Shown here: piece after piece, positions 1 to 8,493 of the stretch | Numbering within the stretch: position 1 is the first letter of the stretch | Layout: the number at the start of each line of letters is the position of its first letter | NCBI GenBank assembly: GCA_021413885.1 | Contig: JAIOPM010000060.1 | Coordinates: forward strand, 1 to 64,000 | Direction of reading: 5' to 3' | Source: Planctomycetota bacterium | GTDB taxonomy: Bacteria > Planctomycetota > UBA1135 > GCA-002686595 | DNA length: 64,000 nucleotides | The notes under the pieces: model-generated | The model's database searches: none | What the model saw: the letters and a program-made list of their open reading frames with translations, nothing else | What the model was told of the DNA's origin: nothing | Translations under genes and position numbers: made by a program

Positions 1-1
1 G

Positions 2-775
2 TCGGTCGGGTCCAACGCACAGATGCTCGGCGCGGTCGTCGCCGATCAACTGGTGCTGTCGTCGGGCGCGAAGCTGACGTTCGACTCGCACCTCGACGAG
101 GTCAACTCCGCGACCGTGCTGCCGAAGTTGTTGTCGTGGCGGATCCTCGAGCTCGAGAGCGCCATGAGCCACGGCGAAGGCAGCGACCCGTTCGAGATCC
201 TCGGCGTCGATCCGACGACGTTGCTGTCGCCGGCGCTCGCGCACGCCGACATCCAACTGCACGTCGTCTACAAGAACTTGCTCGGCGCGACGCAGACGTA
301 CGACGGCATGGAGAGCGGCTTCGACTGGACCAAGGTCAGCGCCGTCACGCAGGTCGATCGCGCGGGCAAGCCGGTCGGTTATCGAGCGAGCGAGGTCGCG
401 ACCCTCGCGGCCGCTGCAGCGCCGAAGGCTTCCGCGGCGGCGACCGCGCTCGGTGTCACACCGCCTCTGTCGTCGTCGGCCTTGAAGTCGGCGCTCGTGA
501 GTGCTTCGCCGCTCGCGATCCCCGACCTCATCAAAGCCGTGCACGCGGCTGGACGTCTCACCAGCTCGGATCTGAAGGCCGTCTTGCAGAGCAACGCTCC
601 GCTTCCGACGCCGGTGCTGAACGTGCTCGATGCGTCCGCGGTGCTCTCGTCGTCCGACATGAAGACGGTGTTGATCGCTTCCAGTCCGTTGCCCACCAAC
701 ATTCTGGCAAAGGTGGTCTCAGGGGCGTTGCCGCTCGCGTTGCTCGACAAGCTCGCCGTCATCGCGGCTCAGTGA
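2..775 (+). CDS. C-terminal part of a repeat-containing protein of unknown function (5' truncated)
   Basis: The reading frame is open from the first bases of the window and ends at a TGA at 773-775, so the N-terminus lies outside; the ATG at 23 is internal to the open frame. The first ~35 residues (SVGSNAQMLGAVVADQLVLS and on) resemble the end of a beta-rich surface or pilus-associated domain, but I do not identify a family. After an Ala-rich linker the last ~95 residues form about three tandem units of 29-30 residues, each with an LSSS/LTSSDLK.VL segment and a P-L-P/I-P segment (approximately 466-745), probably short helical pairs. It converges on the hydrolase gene with 19 nt between the stops. 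The function is unknown. Confidence 0.6.
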   Translation, partial: SVGSNAQMLGAVVADQLVLSSGAKLTFDSHLDEVNSATVLPKLLSWRILELESAMSHGEGSDPFEILGVDPTTLLSPALAHADIQLHVVYKNLLGATQTYDGMESGFDWTKVSAVTQVDRAGKPVGYRASEVATLAAAAAPKASAAATALGVTPPLSSSALKSALVSASPLAIPDLIKAVHAAGRLTSSDLKAVLQSNAPLPTPVLNVLDASAVLSSSDMKTVLIASSPLPTNILAKVVSGALPLALLDKLAVIAAQ

Positions 776-794
776 CGCGCCGCGGACTCCGGGA

Positions 795-2219
795 TCATTT
801 CGAACGGGTCCGCGCGAGGATCCAATCGCTGATCGCCGCGAGCGCCGTCGGCGAGAACGTCTCCTCGATCGTCGCGTACTCGGACGGCGAGCCGGTCGTG
901 CACGTCTGGAAGAGGTGATTGAGGCCGGGGAACTCGACGATCGTCACGTCCTTGTTGCCTGCATCCTTCAACGCCTTCTCGATGAGCGACAGGTTCTCCT
1001 TCGGCGGCACCTGCAGATCCTTCGAGCCGTTGACCGCGAGCACCGGACACGTCACCTGCGCGAGGTTCTCGCGCGGATCGAGCGCCATGAAGCGTTTGAA
1101 CCACGGGCTCAGCAACTCCTTCGATTGCGCGTCGACGATCTCGTCTGCCTGCTTCTGCAGCTCGTCGCCGGACGAAGCCTTGGTCTCGGGCGCGACGCGC
1201 AGTTGCCGGATCACGATCGTGCGCATCGCTTCCTTCACCTCGGCGTCGCTCTTGCCGGCGACGACCATCGCGTAGAGCTCTGCGCTCTCCGTCGCTTGCC
1301 GTTCCGCTTCGGCGGTCGGCATGCCTTCCGCGGCGCTGATCAACTTGCCTTGGAGCGCCAACAGCTCCGCCCCGCGCATCCCCGTGCCCGCGAGCAACAC
1401 GAGGAACGCGACGTCCTTCGAGCGCGCCGCGCACATCGGCGCGATCAGACCGCCTTCGCTGTGTCCGACGACGCCGATCTTCTTCGCGTCGACTTCTTTG
1501 CGGGACTTCAGGAACGCGACCGCGGCGAGCGCGTCCTCCGCGTAGTCATCCGACGTGGCGCTCTCGCGCGAGCCCGTCGACTTCGCGACGCCGCGATCGT
1601 CGTAGCGCAAGACCGCGATGCCGTGGCGAGTGAGGTGGTCGGCGATCACGAGGAACGGACGATGTCCGAGCAGCGTCTCGTCGCGATCCTGTGGCCCTGA
1701 GCCCGTCACCAGCACGACGCACGGGAACGGACCGGTTCCGCTCGGCACGGTGAGCGTTCCGGCGAACGTCGCCTTCGCGTGCTCGTTCGCGAACGCGACT
1801 TCGACCGCGGTGTACGGGAACGGCGGCTTCGGTTCCTGCGGCCGACGGAGTTCCTTGACCGCCGTTTCGCCGGGTGCGAGCCGCTTCAATGTCGTCTTGT
1901 GCTCGCCGCCTTGCTTCAGCACGCCCGACGCGGTTTGCCCGTCGTCGGCGACTTTCAGCTCCCACACGGCGCCGGCCGCCTTGATCGAGAACTTCAGTTC
2001 CTTCTCCGTGACCGACACGTCGGAGAGCGGCAGATCCTTCACGTGCTGCAACGGGATCGTGATCGTCCCGGAGTCCTTCTCGAGCGCGACCGAGAACTCG
2101 AGCTGCGCGCCGCCGGGCAACTCGACGGCGCCCGACCAGACGACGGCGTCGGCGGGCTGGGCCGATGCGAACGCGTGCAGTGCGATGGAAAGAACGAGCG
2201 CGAGGAACGGACGGAGCAT
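795..2219 (-). CDS. Secreted alpha/beta hydrolase (prolyl-oligopeptidase-like family)
   Basis: A 474-residue protein with an N-terminal signal peptide (MLRPFLALVLSIALHAFASA), a ~130-residue beta-rich N-terminal domain, and a C-terminal alpha/beta-hydrolase fold. The oxyanion-side GSGPQDRDE segment, the nucleophile elbow GHSEGG, the acid loop NGSKDLQVPP and a late GLNHLF histidine give a full Ser-Asp-His triad. The family (dienelactone-hydrolase/S9-like) hydrolyses esters or short peptides in the periplasm; the substrate cannot be told from sequence. The frame is open far upstream to 4319, but the signal peptide fixes the start at the ATG at 2217-2219. The next gene upstream on the same strand ends 95 nt away. 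Confidence 0.85.
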   Translation of the reverse strand: MLRPFLALVLSIALHAFASAQPADAVVWSGAVELPGGAQLEFSVALEKDSGTITIPLQHVKDLPLSDVSVTEKELKFSIKAAGAVWELKVADDGQTASGVLKQGGEHKTTLKRLAPGETAVKELRRPQEPKPPFPYTAVEVAFANEHAKATFAGTLTVPSGTGPFPCVVLVTGSGPQDRDETLLGHRPFLVIADHLTRHGIAVLRYDDRGVAKSTGSRESATSDDYAEDALAAVAFLKSRKEVDAKKIGVVGHSEGGLIAPMCAARSKDVAFLVLLAGTGMRGAELLALQGKLISAAEGMPTAEAERQATESAELYAMVVAGKSDAEVKEAMRTIVIRQLRVAPETKASSGDELQKQADEIVDAQSKELLSPWFKRFMALDPRENLAQVTCPVLAVNGSKDLQVPPKENLSLIEKALKDAGNKDVTIVEFPGLNHLFQTCTTGSPSEYATIEETFSPTALAAISDWILARTRSK

Positions 2220-2314
2220 GGGCAGGGTCTCTCGAATGAGGAGTGAACGTCGACGCGGATCGGAGCCGCAGTCTACGGAGCGCGCCGCGACGGATTCTCG
2301 GGTTGCTCGCGCGC

Positions 2315-4243
2315 TCAGAAGTAGCCGGTCGCCTTCAAGCCTTCGCGCGTCTCCGGAGACAGCTCGAGCGGCCCGGACTGATTCGCGGTGAGCTCGATCC
2401 AATGCTGGACGGCCGCGCGCAGCTTGTCGACCTGTTCGTCGCCCGACGGCGGCGACGTGACGCCGTTCAACTCGCCGGGATCGCGCACGAGGTCGAAGAG
2501 CTGCCAACGTTCGGCGACGCGCTCGCAGTCGAGCCAATACTCCGACGTCCAGATCAACTTGCGCCCGTTCTGCCGCACCGCGATCGCGCGCGCGTCGAGC
2601 TCGTAGTCGGACATGTTGCCGGGCAAGTCGGCGAACGAGTAGGCGGGGCGATCGTCGTGAGCGGCGCCGTCGATGAGCTCGCGCAGGCTCGCGCCGCTCA
2701 GCGCGTAACTCGGCTTCACGTCCGCCGCTTCGCAGATCGTCGGCGCGATGTCGAGCGAACGCACCTGCGACGCGACGCGCGTGCCCGCCGCGACGTTCGC
2801 GGACTTCGGCCACTTCACGATCAGCGGGACGCGCAGCTCGGTGTCGTACAACGTGCCGCCGTGATCGAAGAAGATCTCGTGCTCGCCGAGTTCTTCGCCG
2901 TGGTCGCTGGTGACGACGATCATCGTCTCGTCGTACTCGCCGTTCTTGCGCAAGAGCTCGAAGAGCCGACCGGCCTGCTCGTCCGCGTAGGAGATCTCGC
3001 CGTGATGGAGCGCGAGCATGTGCGCGTACTTCGCCGGGTCGCGCGCCCAGTCCTTGCGCTCGGCGGTCGACAGCCGATACCAATCGACGAACGGCTCGCC
3101 CTTCCAATCCGCGTCGTAGCGTCGATCGAACGGCGCCGGCGGATGGTAAGGGACGTGCGGATCGTAGAAGTGGACGAAGAGCGCGTGCGGAGCGCCTGCG
3201 CTCTCGCCGAGCCAACGCTCGACCGCGTCGATCGTTTCGCGCGCCGGACGATCGGGCCGTTGCACGCGCGTGCCGCGCACGTTCAGGCAACGGATCACGT
3301 CCTTGACGAGCCGCAGACGCGTGCAAACTTCCGGCATCCAGCGCCACGCGAGCAGGTGATCGTCGAAGTGCTCGAAGCGCTCGGCGAGACCCGACGCCGC
3401 GTCGACCAACGTGAAGCCGGACACGAAACCCGCGGTGTCGTAACCCGCCGCGGCTAGGTCCTCGATCCACGTGCGCGTGCGATTCGGGATCGGTTGGCCG
3501 TTGGCGAGCGCGCCGTGCTCGGCCGGATAGAGCCCGGTCAACATCGTCGTGTGCGACGGACCGGTGATGTTCGATTGGCTGATCGCTTGGTCGAAGACGA
3601 CGCCCTCGGCGGCGAGGCGATCGAGGCTCGGCGTCGCGAGCTTCGAGCCGTAGCAACCGAGTCGATCGGCGCGCAGCGTGTCGATCGAGAGCAGGAGCAC
3701 GTTCGTGCGGCCGTTGCGCGGCGCGGCGGACGCGCGGCCCGACGGCAAGCGCCACGCGCAGACGATCGCCGTCACGAGCGCGACCGCGGCGAACGCCGAC
3801 CAGAGCGGCGCGCGCGTCGCGGGTTTCCACCAACCGAAGAGCTCGCGCAGCAAGAGCACGAACGCCGTCGCTGCGAGTGCGATTGGCGCGACGAGCGAGA
3901 GTCCGATCAGGTCGCTCGCGGTGAACGCGATCATCCCGAGCCCCGCACCGAGCCCCGCGCACGCCGAAGGAAGTGCGACGCGACGTTCGACGCGGCCCCA
4001 GAGAATCCGCGCGACGAACGCGCACGGAATCGAGAGCACGACCGCGAGCAACGCCGAACCGCCGGTCGAGAGCGCGACCGCGCCGAGGCCGTCGCTCGCG
4101 TAACGCGCGTGGCCTTGGAGGACGAGCTTCAGCGCTTCGAGCGCGCCGACCAACGCGCCGATCGGAAACGCGAGCAAGCCTGCGCCGACGAACGTCGCAA
4201 GAACCGGTTCTCGCCCGGGAAGTCGTTGGTCGTCGGAACTCAT
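2315..4243 (-). CDS. Membrane-anchored sulfatase/alkaline-phosphatase-superfamily protein with Thr at the nucleophile position
   Basis: A 642-residue protein. The first ~165 residues hold about five hydrophobic segments (for example LATFVGAGLLAFPIGALVGA), followed by an extracytoplasmic sulfatase-type domain starting at NVLLLSIDTLRADRLG. The metal site (SIDTLRAD) and the later VTSDHGEELGEH motif are intact. Where classical sulfatases have C/S-x-P-S-R, this protein reads T-G-P-S-H-T-T-M-L-T-G, so there is no Cys or Ser to become formylglycine. That pattern fits the Thr-nucleophile branch of the superfamily (lipoteichoic-acid-synthase or phosphotransferase-like), so activity on phosphate esters is as likely as on sulfate. 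The gene is divergent from the metallophosphoesterase gene across 83 nt. Confidence 0.85.
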   Translation of the reverse strand: MSSDDQRLPGREPVLATFVGAGLLAFPIGALVGALEALKLVLQGHARYASDGLGAVALSTGGSALLAVVLSIPCAFVARILWGRVERRVALPSACAGLGAGLGMIAFTASDLIGLSLVAPIALAATAFVLLLRELFGWWKPATRAPLWSAFAAVALVTAIVCAWRLPSGRASAAPRNGRTNVLLLSIDTLRADRLGCYGSKLATPSLDRLAAEGVVFDQAISQSNITGPSHTTMLTGLYPAEHGALANGQPIPNRTRTWIEDLAAAGYDTAGFVSGFTLVDAASGLAERFEHFDDHLLAWRWMPEVCTRLRLVKDVIRCLNVRGTRVQRPDRPARETIDAVERWLGESAGAPHALFVHFYDPHVPYHPPAPFDRRYDADWKGEPFVDWYRLSTAERKDWARDPAKYAHMLALHHGEISYADEQAGRLFELLRKNGEYDETMIVVTSDHGEELGEHEIFFDHGGTLYDTELRVPLIVKWPKSANVAAGTRVASQVRSLDIAPTICEAADVKPSYALSGASLRELIDGAAHDDRPAYSFADLPGNMSDYELDARAIAVRQNGRKLIWTSEYWLDCERVAERWQLFDLVRDPGELNGVTSPPSGDEQVDKLRAAVQHWIELTANQSGPLELSPETREGLKATGYF

Positions 4244-4326
4244 CGTCGGTCGAGCGAGATCCTATCCGCGGACGATAGACGCCTCCACGCCGCGCGCGAC
4301 CTGGCGCTTCTCGGCACAATGCCTCG
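4244..4326. promoter_or_regulatory. Divergent promoter region
   Basis: This 83-nt gap separates two outward-facing genes. On the minus strand TAGGAT (plus coordinates 4259-4264) lies 15 nt before the sulfatase-like start. On the plus strand CACAAT (4315-4320) lies 6 nt before the ATG at 4327. Both are only -10-like; I see no convincing -35 hexamer. Confidence 0.4.
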
Positions 4327-5454
4327 ATGACCCCGTACCTCTGGCTCCAGACCCTCTACCTGGGGATCAGTCTCGGGATCGTTGCCGTGCTTTGGTCGTT
4401 CGCCGGACGCTTCGAGCGAACGCGCGCGAGCACCACGCGTCGGGCCGTGTTCGTCGGCGGCGTGATGGCGGTACTCTCGCTCGCGACGGTTTTCGCGCTG
4501 CGCGCCTTCGACCATCCGCATTCGACCTACCAGTTCACGGTGATCGCGTTCGACTTCTACGCGGCGATGTTCTGGTTGCCGGCGTTCGCGTGGAGCGCGA
4601 TGGTGCGTCGGCGGCGCTTCGAGTCGGTGCTCGGCGTCGCGTTGCTCGTGTGCTCGCTCGGCGGAGCGTACGCGCTCTGGATCGAGCCCGACCGCATGCA
4701 GCTCGTCGAGCGCCACATCGCGTTCGACAAATGGCCCGCCGGCGCGAGCGCGTTGCGCGTCGTCCACATCTCCGACTTCCAGACGGTGGGCCCGAACGAA
4801 CGCCAACGCCGCGCGCTCGAGACGATCAACGGTCTTCACCCCGATCTGATCGTCGTCACCGGCGATTTCATCTCCGGTCCGTTCTGGGATATCGAGCCCG
4901 CGTTCGCCGCCGCGCGCGAGTTCTTCGGCGGCTTGCACGCGCGTCTCGGGATCGTCGTCGTCGACGGACACGCGGAACGCGATCGTGATCGGCGGCGCCT
5001 CTTCGACGGACTCGACGTGCGCTTCCTGCGCAACGAGTGGGCGCGCTTCGACCTGGGCGACGGACGCTCGATCGCCTTTTGGGGTGTCGTCACCGACGCG
5101 CCGAATTTCGCGGGACTCGCCGAGGCGCGTGCTCCCGGCGAATTGCGCATCGTCGCGAGCCACGTTCCCGATCTCTCGACCGAGCTCGACGGCCGCGACG
5201 TCGATCTGCACCTCGCCGGCCACACGCACGGCGGCCAGATTTGTCTGCCGGGCTTCGGGCCGTTGATGACGCTCTCGGAATTGCCGCGCGAGTTCGCGCG
5301 CGGTCTGCATCCGTTCGGCGATCACCTGCTGAACGTCAGCCCGGGGATCGGCATGGAAGGTCACCACGCACCGCGCATTCGCTTCTGGTGTCCTCCGGAA
5401 ATCGACTTGCTCGTGCTCGAAGGTCGCGCGCCCGCGCACGGCTCGCGTCCGTGA
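4327..5454 (+). CDS. Membrane metallophosphoesterase with altered metal-site motifs
   Basis: A 375-residue protein with four or five N-terminal membrane segments (residues ~1-120), then a calcineurin-like phosphoesterase domain, the layout of the YkuE/YaeI-like family. The family motifs D-x-H, G-D, G-N-H-D/E and G-H-T-H are seen here as HISDFQ, TGDF, VVDGHAER and LAGHTHGG. The first His is Gln and the Asn-His pair is shifted to His-Ala, while G-D and G-H-T-H are kept. The frame is continuous, so this is not an obvious frameshift. Members of the family cleave lipid-linked or nucleotide phosphoesters at the membrane; activity here is uncertain. Confidence 0.8.
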   Translation: MTPYLWLQTLYLGISLGIVAVLWSFAGRFERTRASTTRRAVFVGGVMAVLSLATVFALRAFDHPHSTYQFTVIAFDFYAAMFWLPAFAWSAMVRRRRFESVLGVALLVCSLGGAYALWIEPDRMQLVERHIAFDKWPAGASALRVVHISDFQTVGPNERQRRALETINGLHPDLIVVTGDFISGPFWDIEPAFAAAREFFGGLHARLGIVVVDGHAERDRDRRRLFDGLDVRFLRNEWARFDLGDGRSIAFWGVVTDAPNFAGLAEARAPGELRIVASHVPDLSTELDGRDVDLHLAGHTHGGQICLPGFGPLMTLSELPREFARGLHPFGDHLLNVSPGIGMEGHHAPRIRFWCPPEIDLLVLEGRAPAHGSRP

Positions 5455-5494
5455 CCTGGAAGCTCGACGCGTGAAGCGGTAGATCATCGAGGCC

Positions 5495-6439
5495 ATGGAC
5501 GTTCCCGGTAGCAAGCTCGAGCGCATCGTCGTCACCGGCGCGACCGGTTTCGTCGGGCGGAGGTTCGTCGCGCGGCTCGCGCGGGAGAAGCGGTTCGAGC
5601 TCGTGCTCTTGAATCGTCGTGTCGTCGACGCGCGCGAGCTCGGCGTCGAAGGCGCGCGTGCGACGCTCGTGAACTGCGATCTGTTGCGGCCCGAGAGTTA
5701 CTCGGAAGCGTTGAAGGGCGCGACGACAGTCGTGCACCTCGCGGCGCGGACCGGCAAGGCGAGTCCGCGCGCGTTCGACGTCGACAATGTCGAGCGCACG
5801 CGTGCTCTGCTCGATGCGGCGGCGCGTGCCGGCGTTCGCCGCTTCCTCCACGTCAGCACGATCGCGGTCAACTATCCCGAGAAGCGCCGTTACGCGTACG
5901 CGCGCTCGAAGGAAGTTGCCGAGCAACTCGTGCGCGGCTCGCGCCTCGAATGGACGATCGTGCGGCCGACGATCGTGCTCGGTCGCGCAGCGCCCGCGGG
6001 GCAGGCGATGAAGAAGCTCGCCGGCGGAGCGCGCGTGATGCTGTTCGGCGACGGCGCGGTGAAGGTGCATCCGATCGATGTCGAGGATCTGGCGGAGCTC
6101 TTGTTCGCGACGCTCGCGCGCGAGCACTTCACCGGCGACACGCTCGAATTCGGCGGCCCCGAGGTCGTGACGTTTCGCGAGCTGCTCGGCCGTCTGCACC
6201 GCCGCATCCGCGGCGACGAGCCGAAGTTCACGTCGATTCCCCTCGGCCTCGCGATCGGCGGCGCCGCGCTCGTCGAGCCGCTGTTGCGCTCCGTGATGCC
6301 GGTGACCGCGGGTCAGCTCTACGCGTTCGCGTACGACTCGCTCGCGCAGCCGAACGAGCTCTGGACCGCGCGCCGCGCGACGATGAAGAACGTCGACGCG
6401 ATCGTCGCGGATTTGGCCGACGGCGCGAGCTCGCGATGA
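5495..6439 (+). CDS. NAD(P)-dependent epimerase/dehydratase (extended SDR)
   Basis: A 314-residue extended short-chain dehydrogenase. The Rossmann motif is VTGATGFVGRRF near the N-terminus, the nucleotide-binding HLAARTG follows, and the catalytic Y-x3-K is YARSK with the upstream Ser in HVSTIAV. Such proteins modify nucleotide sugars or sterol-like and isoprenoid alcohols. The stop overlaps the next start (ATGA at 6436-6439), the first of two such overlaps, so this gene, the small membrane protein and the GMC-type oxidoreductase are probably translated together and may act on one substrate. Confidence 0.85.
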   Translation: MDVPGSKLERIVVTGATGFVGRRFVARLAREKRFELVLLNRRVVDARELGVEGARATLVNCDLLRPESYSEALKGATTVVHLAARTGKASPRAFDVDNVERTRALLDAAARAGVRRFLHVSTIAVNYPEKRRYAYARSKEVAEQLVRGSRLEWTIVRPTIVLGRAAPAGQAMKKLAGGARVMLFGDGAVKVHPIDVEDLAELLFATLAREHFTGDTLEFGGPEVVTFRELLGRLHRRIRGDEPKFTSIPLGLAIGGAALVEPLLRSVMPVTAGQLYAFAYDSLAQPNELWTARRATMKNVDAIVADLADGASSR

Positions 6440-6882
6440 ACGCCGAAGCGTCGATCCTCGAACGCGAAGGCGCGACGTTCGGTCGCTACTTGGGCGCGGG
6501 CGAGTCGAGCCACCGCGCGCTTGCGAAGTACCGCGAAGCCCACGAGCTCGGCGTCGTCGTCACGAGCGCCGCGAGCACGCGTTTCGATCGAGCGCTCGTC
6601 GGTTTTGCGCGCCTCGGCACGTTCGCGACGCGGCTCGCCGACACGCACGCAAGACTCTTCCGCAAGGGCGGGCTGTTGCGGCGCAAGCTCGTGCTCTTGC
6701 TCGCGATCTTGGAGACGCACGCCGACACCGCCGACCGCGTCGACGCGCCGACCGTCGGCTCACCGGCGGTGTTCGTCGTAGAAGTCGCGTTCCGCTTGAT
6801 CGTGTTCGCGGTGCTCGCGCTGGTCGGACTCGTCGTCTTCTTGCCGTTGCGCGTCGTGTGCGCGTTCGGGAGTGCGCGATGA
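6436..6882 (+). CDS. Small membrane protein of unknown function, coupled to flanking oxidoreductases
   Basis: A 148-residue protein that I do not recognise. The N-terminal ~110 residues are soluble and charged (R-Y-L-G-A-G-E-S near the start). Residues ~113-140 form one long hydrophobic segment (FVVEVAFRLIVFAVLALVGL), so it is probably a tail-anchored membrane protein. Both ends overlap neighbours by ATGA, which argues it is a true gene and a partner of the SDR and the GMC-type oxidoreductase, perhaps an anchor or assembly subunit. That role is an inference from position only. Confidence 0.7.
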   Translation: MNAEASILEREGATFGRYLGAGESSHRALAKYREAHELGVVVTSAASTRFDRALVGFARLGTFATRLADTHARLFRKGGLLRRKLVLLLAILETHADTADRVDAPTVGSPAVFVVEVAFRLIVFAVLALVGLVVFLPLRVVCAFGSAR

Positions 6883-8480
6883 GCGACGTGACGATCGTCG
6901 GCTCCGGCGCGAGCGCGGTGCACTTCGCGCAGACCGCGCTCGAACGCGGGCTCTCCGTGACGATGGTCGACGTCGGTCGTCCGCGTCCCGCTCCGGTGCG
7001 CCCCGACGATTCGTTCGCCGAGCTCAAGCGCACGCTCGACGATCCGTGGCGCTACTTCTTGGGCGCGCGCTTCGAAGGCGTGCTCTTCCCCGGCGGCAAG
7101 GGCGAGTACTACGGCTTCCCGCCGCACAAGGAGTACATCTTCGAGAGTATCGAGCCGTACTCGGTCGAGTCGCGCGGCTTCGAGCCGCTCGCTTCCTTCG
7201 CGCGCGGCGGTCTCGCCGAAGCGTGGACCGGCGGCTCGTTCCCGTTCAACGACGCGGAGCTCGAGGACTTTCCGTTCGGCTACGACGACATCGGTCCGTT
7301 CTACGATCTCGTCGCGCAACGCATCGGCATCGTCGGAGCGAATGACGACCTCGCGCGCTTCATGCCGGTGCATCGCAATCTCGACGCGCCGCTCGATCTC
7401 GATCGACATTCGACGGCTCTGCTCGAACGCTACGGACGAGTGCGCGAGCGCATGAACGCCGACGGCGCGTTCTTCGGTCGCTCGCGCGCCGCCGTGTTGC
7501 GCGAAGATCGCGACGGGCGCAAGGGCTGCGACTATCTCGGACGTTGTCTGTGGACGTGTCCGCGCGAATCGCTCTACACGCCGGCGATGACGCTCGAGCG
7601 TTTGATCGCCAAGCCGAACTTTCGTTATCTGGATCAGCGCTTCGTCACGCATTTCCGTTTCGACGGCGATCGACGCGTGCGTGCAATCGCGACGCTCGAC
7701 CTCACGACGAATAAAGTCGAAGAGCTCGACGTCGAGCGCCTCGTCCTCGCCGCCGGCACGTTGCCGACGTCGAAGATCTTCCTCGACTCGATCCATCGCG
7801 CGAACGGCGAGCGGCCGAGGCTCACGGGTTTGATGGACAATCGCCAGACGCTCGTGCCATTCGCGAACCTGAAGTTGCTGGGCGCGAAGTGGGATCCCGA
7901 CACATACCAGTACCACCAACTCGCGTTCGGCCTCGCGGGCCGGACGCCGAAGGAGTACGTGCACGCGCTCGTGACGACGTTGAAGAGCGCGTTGATCCAC
8001 CCGATCGCACTGTCCGCGCCGCTCGACCTCGCGACGTCGTTGTGGATCACGAAGAACGTGCACGGCGCGCTCGGGCTCGTGAATGTCAATCTCCACGATA
8101 CGCGTCGCGCGGAGAGCTACGTCGAACTCTCAGGCGACGTCGAGCGCACGAAACTCGTCGCTCGCTACGAGCCCGCGCCGACCGAACTGGCGGATCGCAA
8201 ACGCGCGCTCTCACGCATCAAACGCGCGCTGTGGCAACTCGGCTGTTTCGTCCCGCCCGGCATGGCGCACGTGCGACCGATGGGAGCGAGCGTTCACTAC
8301 TCCGGCACGCTGCCGATGTCGAAGACGCGCGCACCGCTGACGGTCGACCGCGATTGCCGGAGCCACGACTTCGAGAACCTCTGGCTTGCCGACGGCGCGA
8401 CGTTCCCGTTCCTCCCGGCGAAGAACCTGACGTTCACGCTGATGGCAAACGCGTCGCGCATCGCGTCGCGCATCGCGTAG
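6879..8480 (+). CDS. GMC-family FAD-dependent oxidoreductase
   Basis: A 533-residue flavoprotein. It starts MSDVTIVGSGASAVHFAQTA, a dinucleotide-binding fold with G-x-G-x-x-A, and ends with a GMC-like C-terminal segment (LWLADGATFPFLPAKN), the region that carries the active-site His/Asn in this family. An internal C-x3-C-x4-C stretch (GCDYLGRCLWTCP) might bind a metal or form disulfides. The ATG at 6879 overlaps the preceding stop and is preferred over the upstream in-frame ATG at 6858, which lies inside the small membrane gene. The likely reaction is oxidation of an alcohol on a sugar or lipid; the partner SDR supports a two-step redox or epimerisation. Confidence 0.8.
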   Translation: MSDVTIVGSGASAVHFAQTALERGLSVTMVDVGRPRPAPVRPDDSFAELKRTLDDPWRYFLGARFEGVLFPGGKGEYYGFPPHKEYIFESIEPYSVESRGFEPLASFARGGLAEAWTGGSFPFNDAELEDFPFGYDDIGPFYDLVAQRIGIVGANDDLARFMPVHRNLDAPLDLDRHSTALLERYGRVRERMNADGAFFGRSRAAVLREDRDGRKGCDYLGRCLWTCPRESLYTPAMTLERLIAKPNFRYLDQRFVTHFRFDGDRRVRAIATLDLTTNKVEELDVERLVLAAGTLPTSKIFLDSIHRANGERPRLTGLMDNRQTLVPFANLKLLGAKWDPDTYQYHQLAFGLAGRTPKEYVHALVTTLKSALIHPIALSAPLDLATSLWITKNVHGALGLVNVNLHDTRRAESYVELSGDVERTKLVARYEPAPTELADRKRALSRIKRALWQLGCFVPPGMAHVRPMGASVHYSGTLPMSKTRAPLTVDRDCRSHDFENLWLADGATFPFLPAKNLTFTLMANASRIASRIA

Positions 8481-8493
8481 GAGTCAGAGACCG

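Noticed and set aside
2220..4319. An N-terminal extension of the alpha/beta hydrolase of ~700 codons
   Set aside because: The frame is open by composition only; a signal peptide begins at 2219 and the sulfatase-like gene occupies the region in another frame.
4940..5030. A frameshift in the metallophosphoesterase to explain the unusual G-H-A-E
   Set aside because: The frame and domain continue on both sides with normal family blocks, so the residues seem genuine.
8450..8480. A short tandem repeat (catcgcgtcgcg) at the end of the GMC-type oxidoreductase gene
   Set aside because: Only two units, coding R-I-A-S-R-I-A, within the normal C-terminus.
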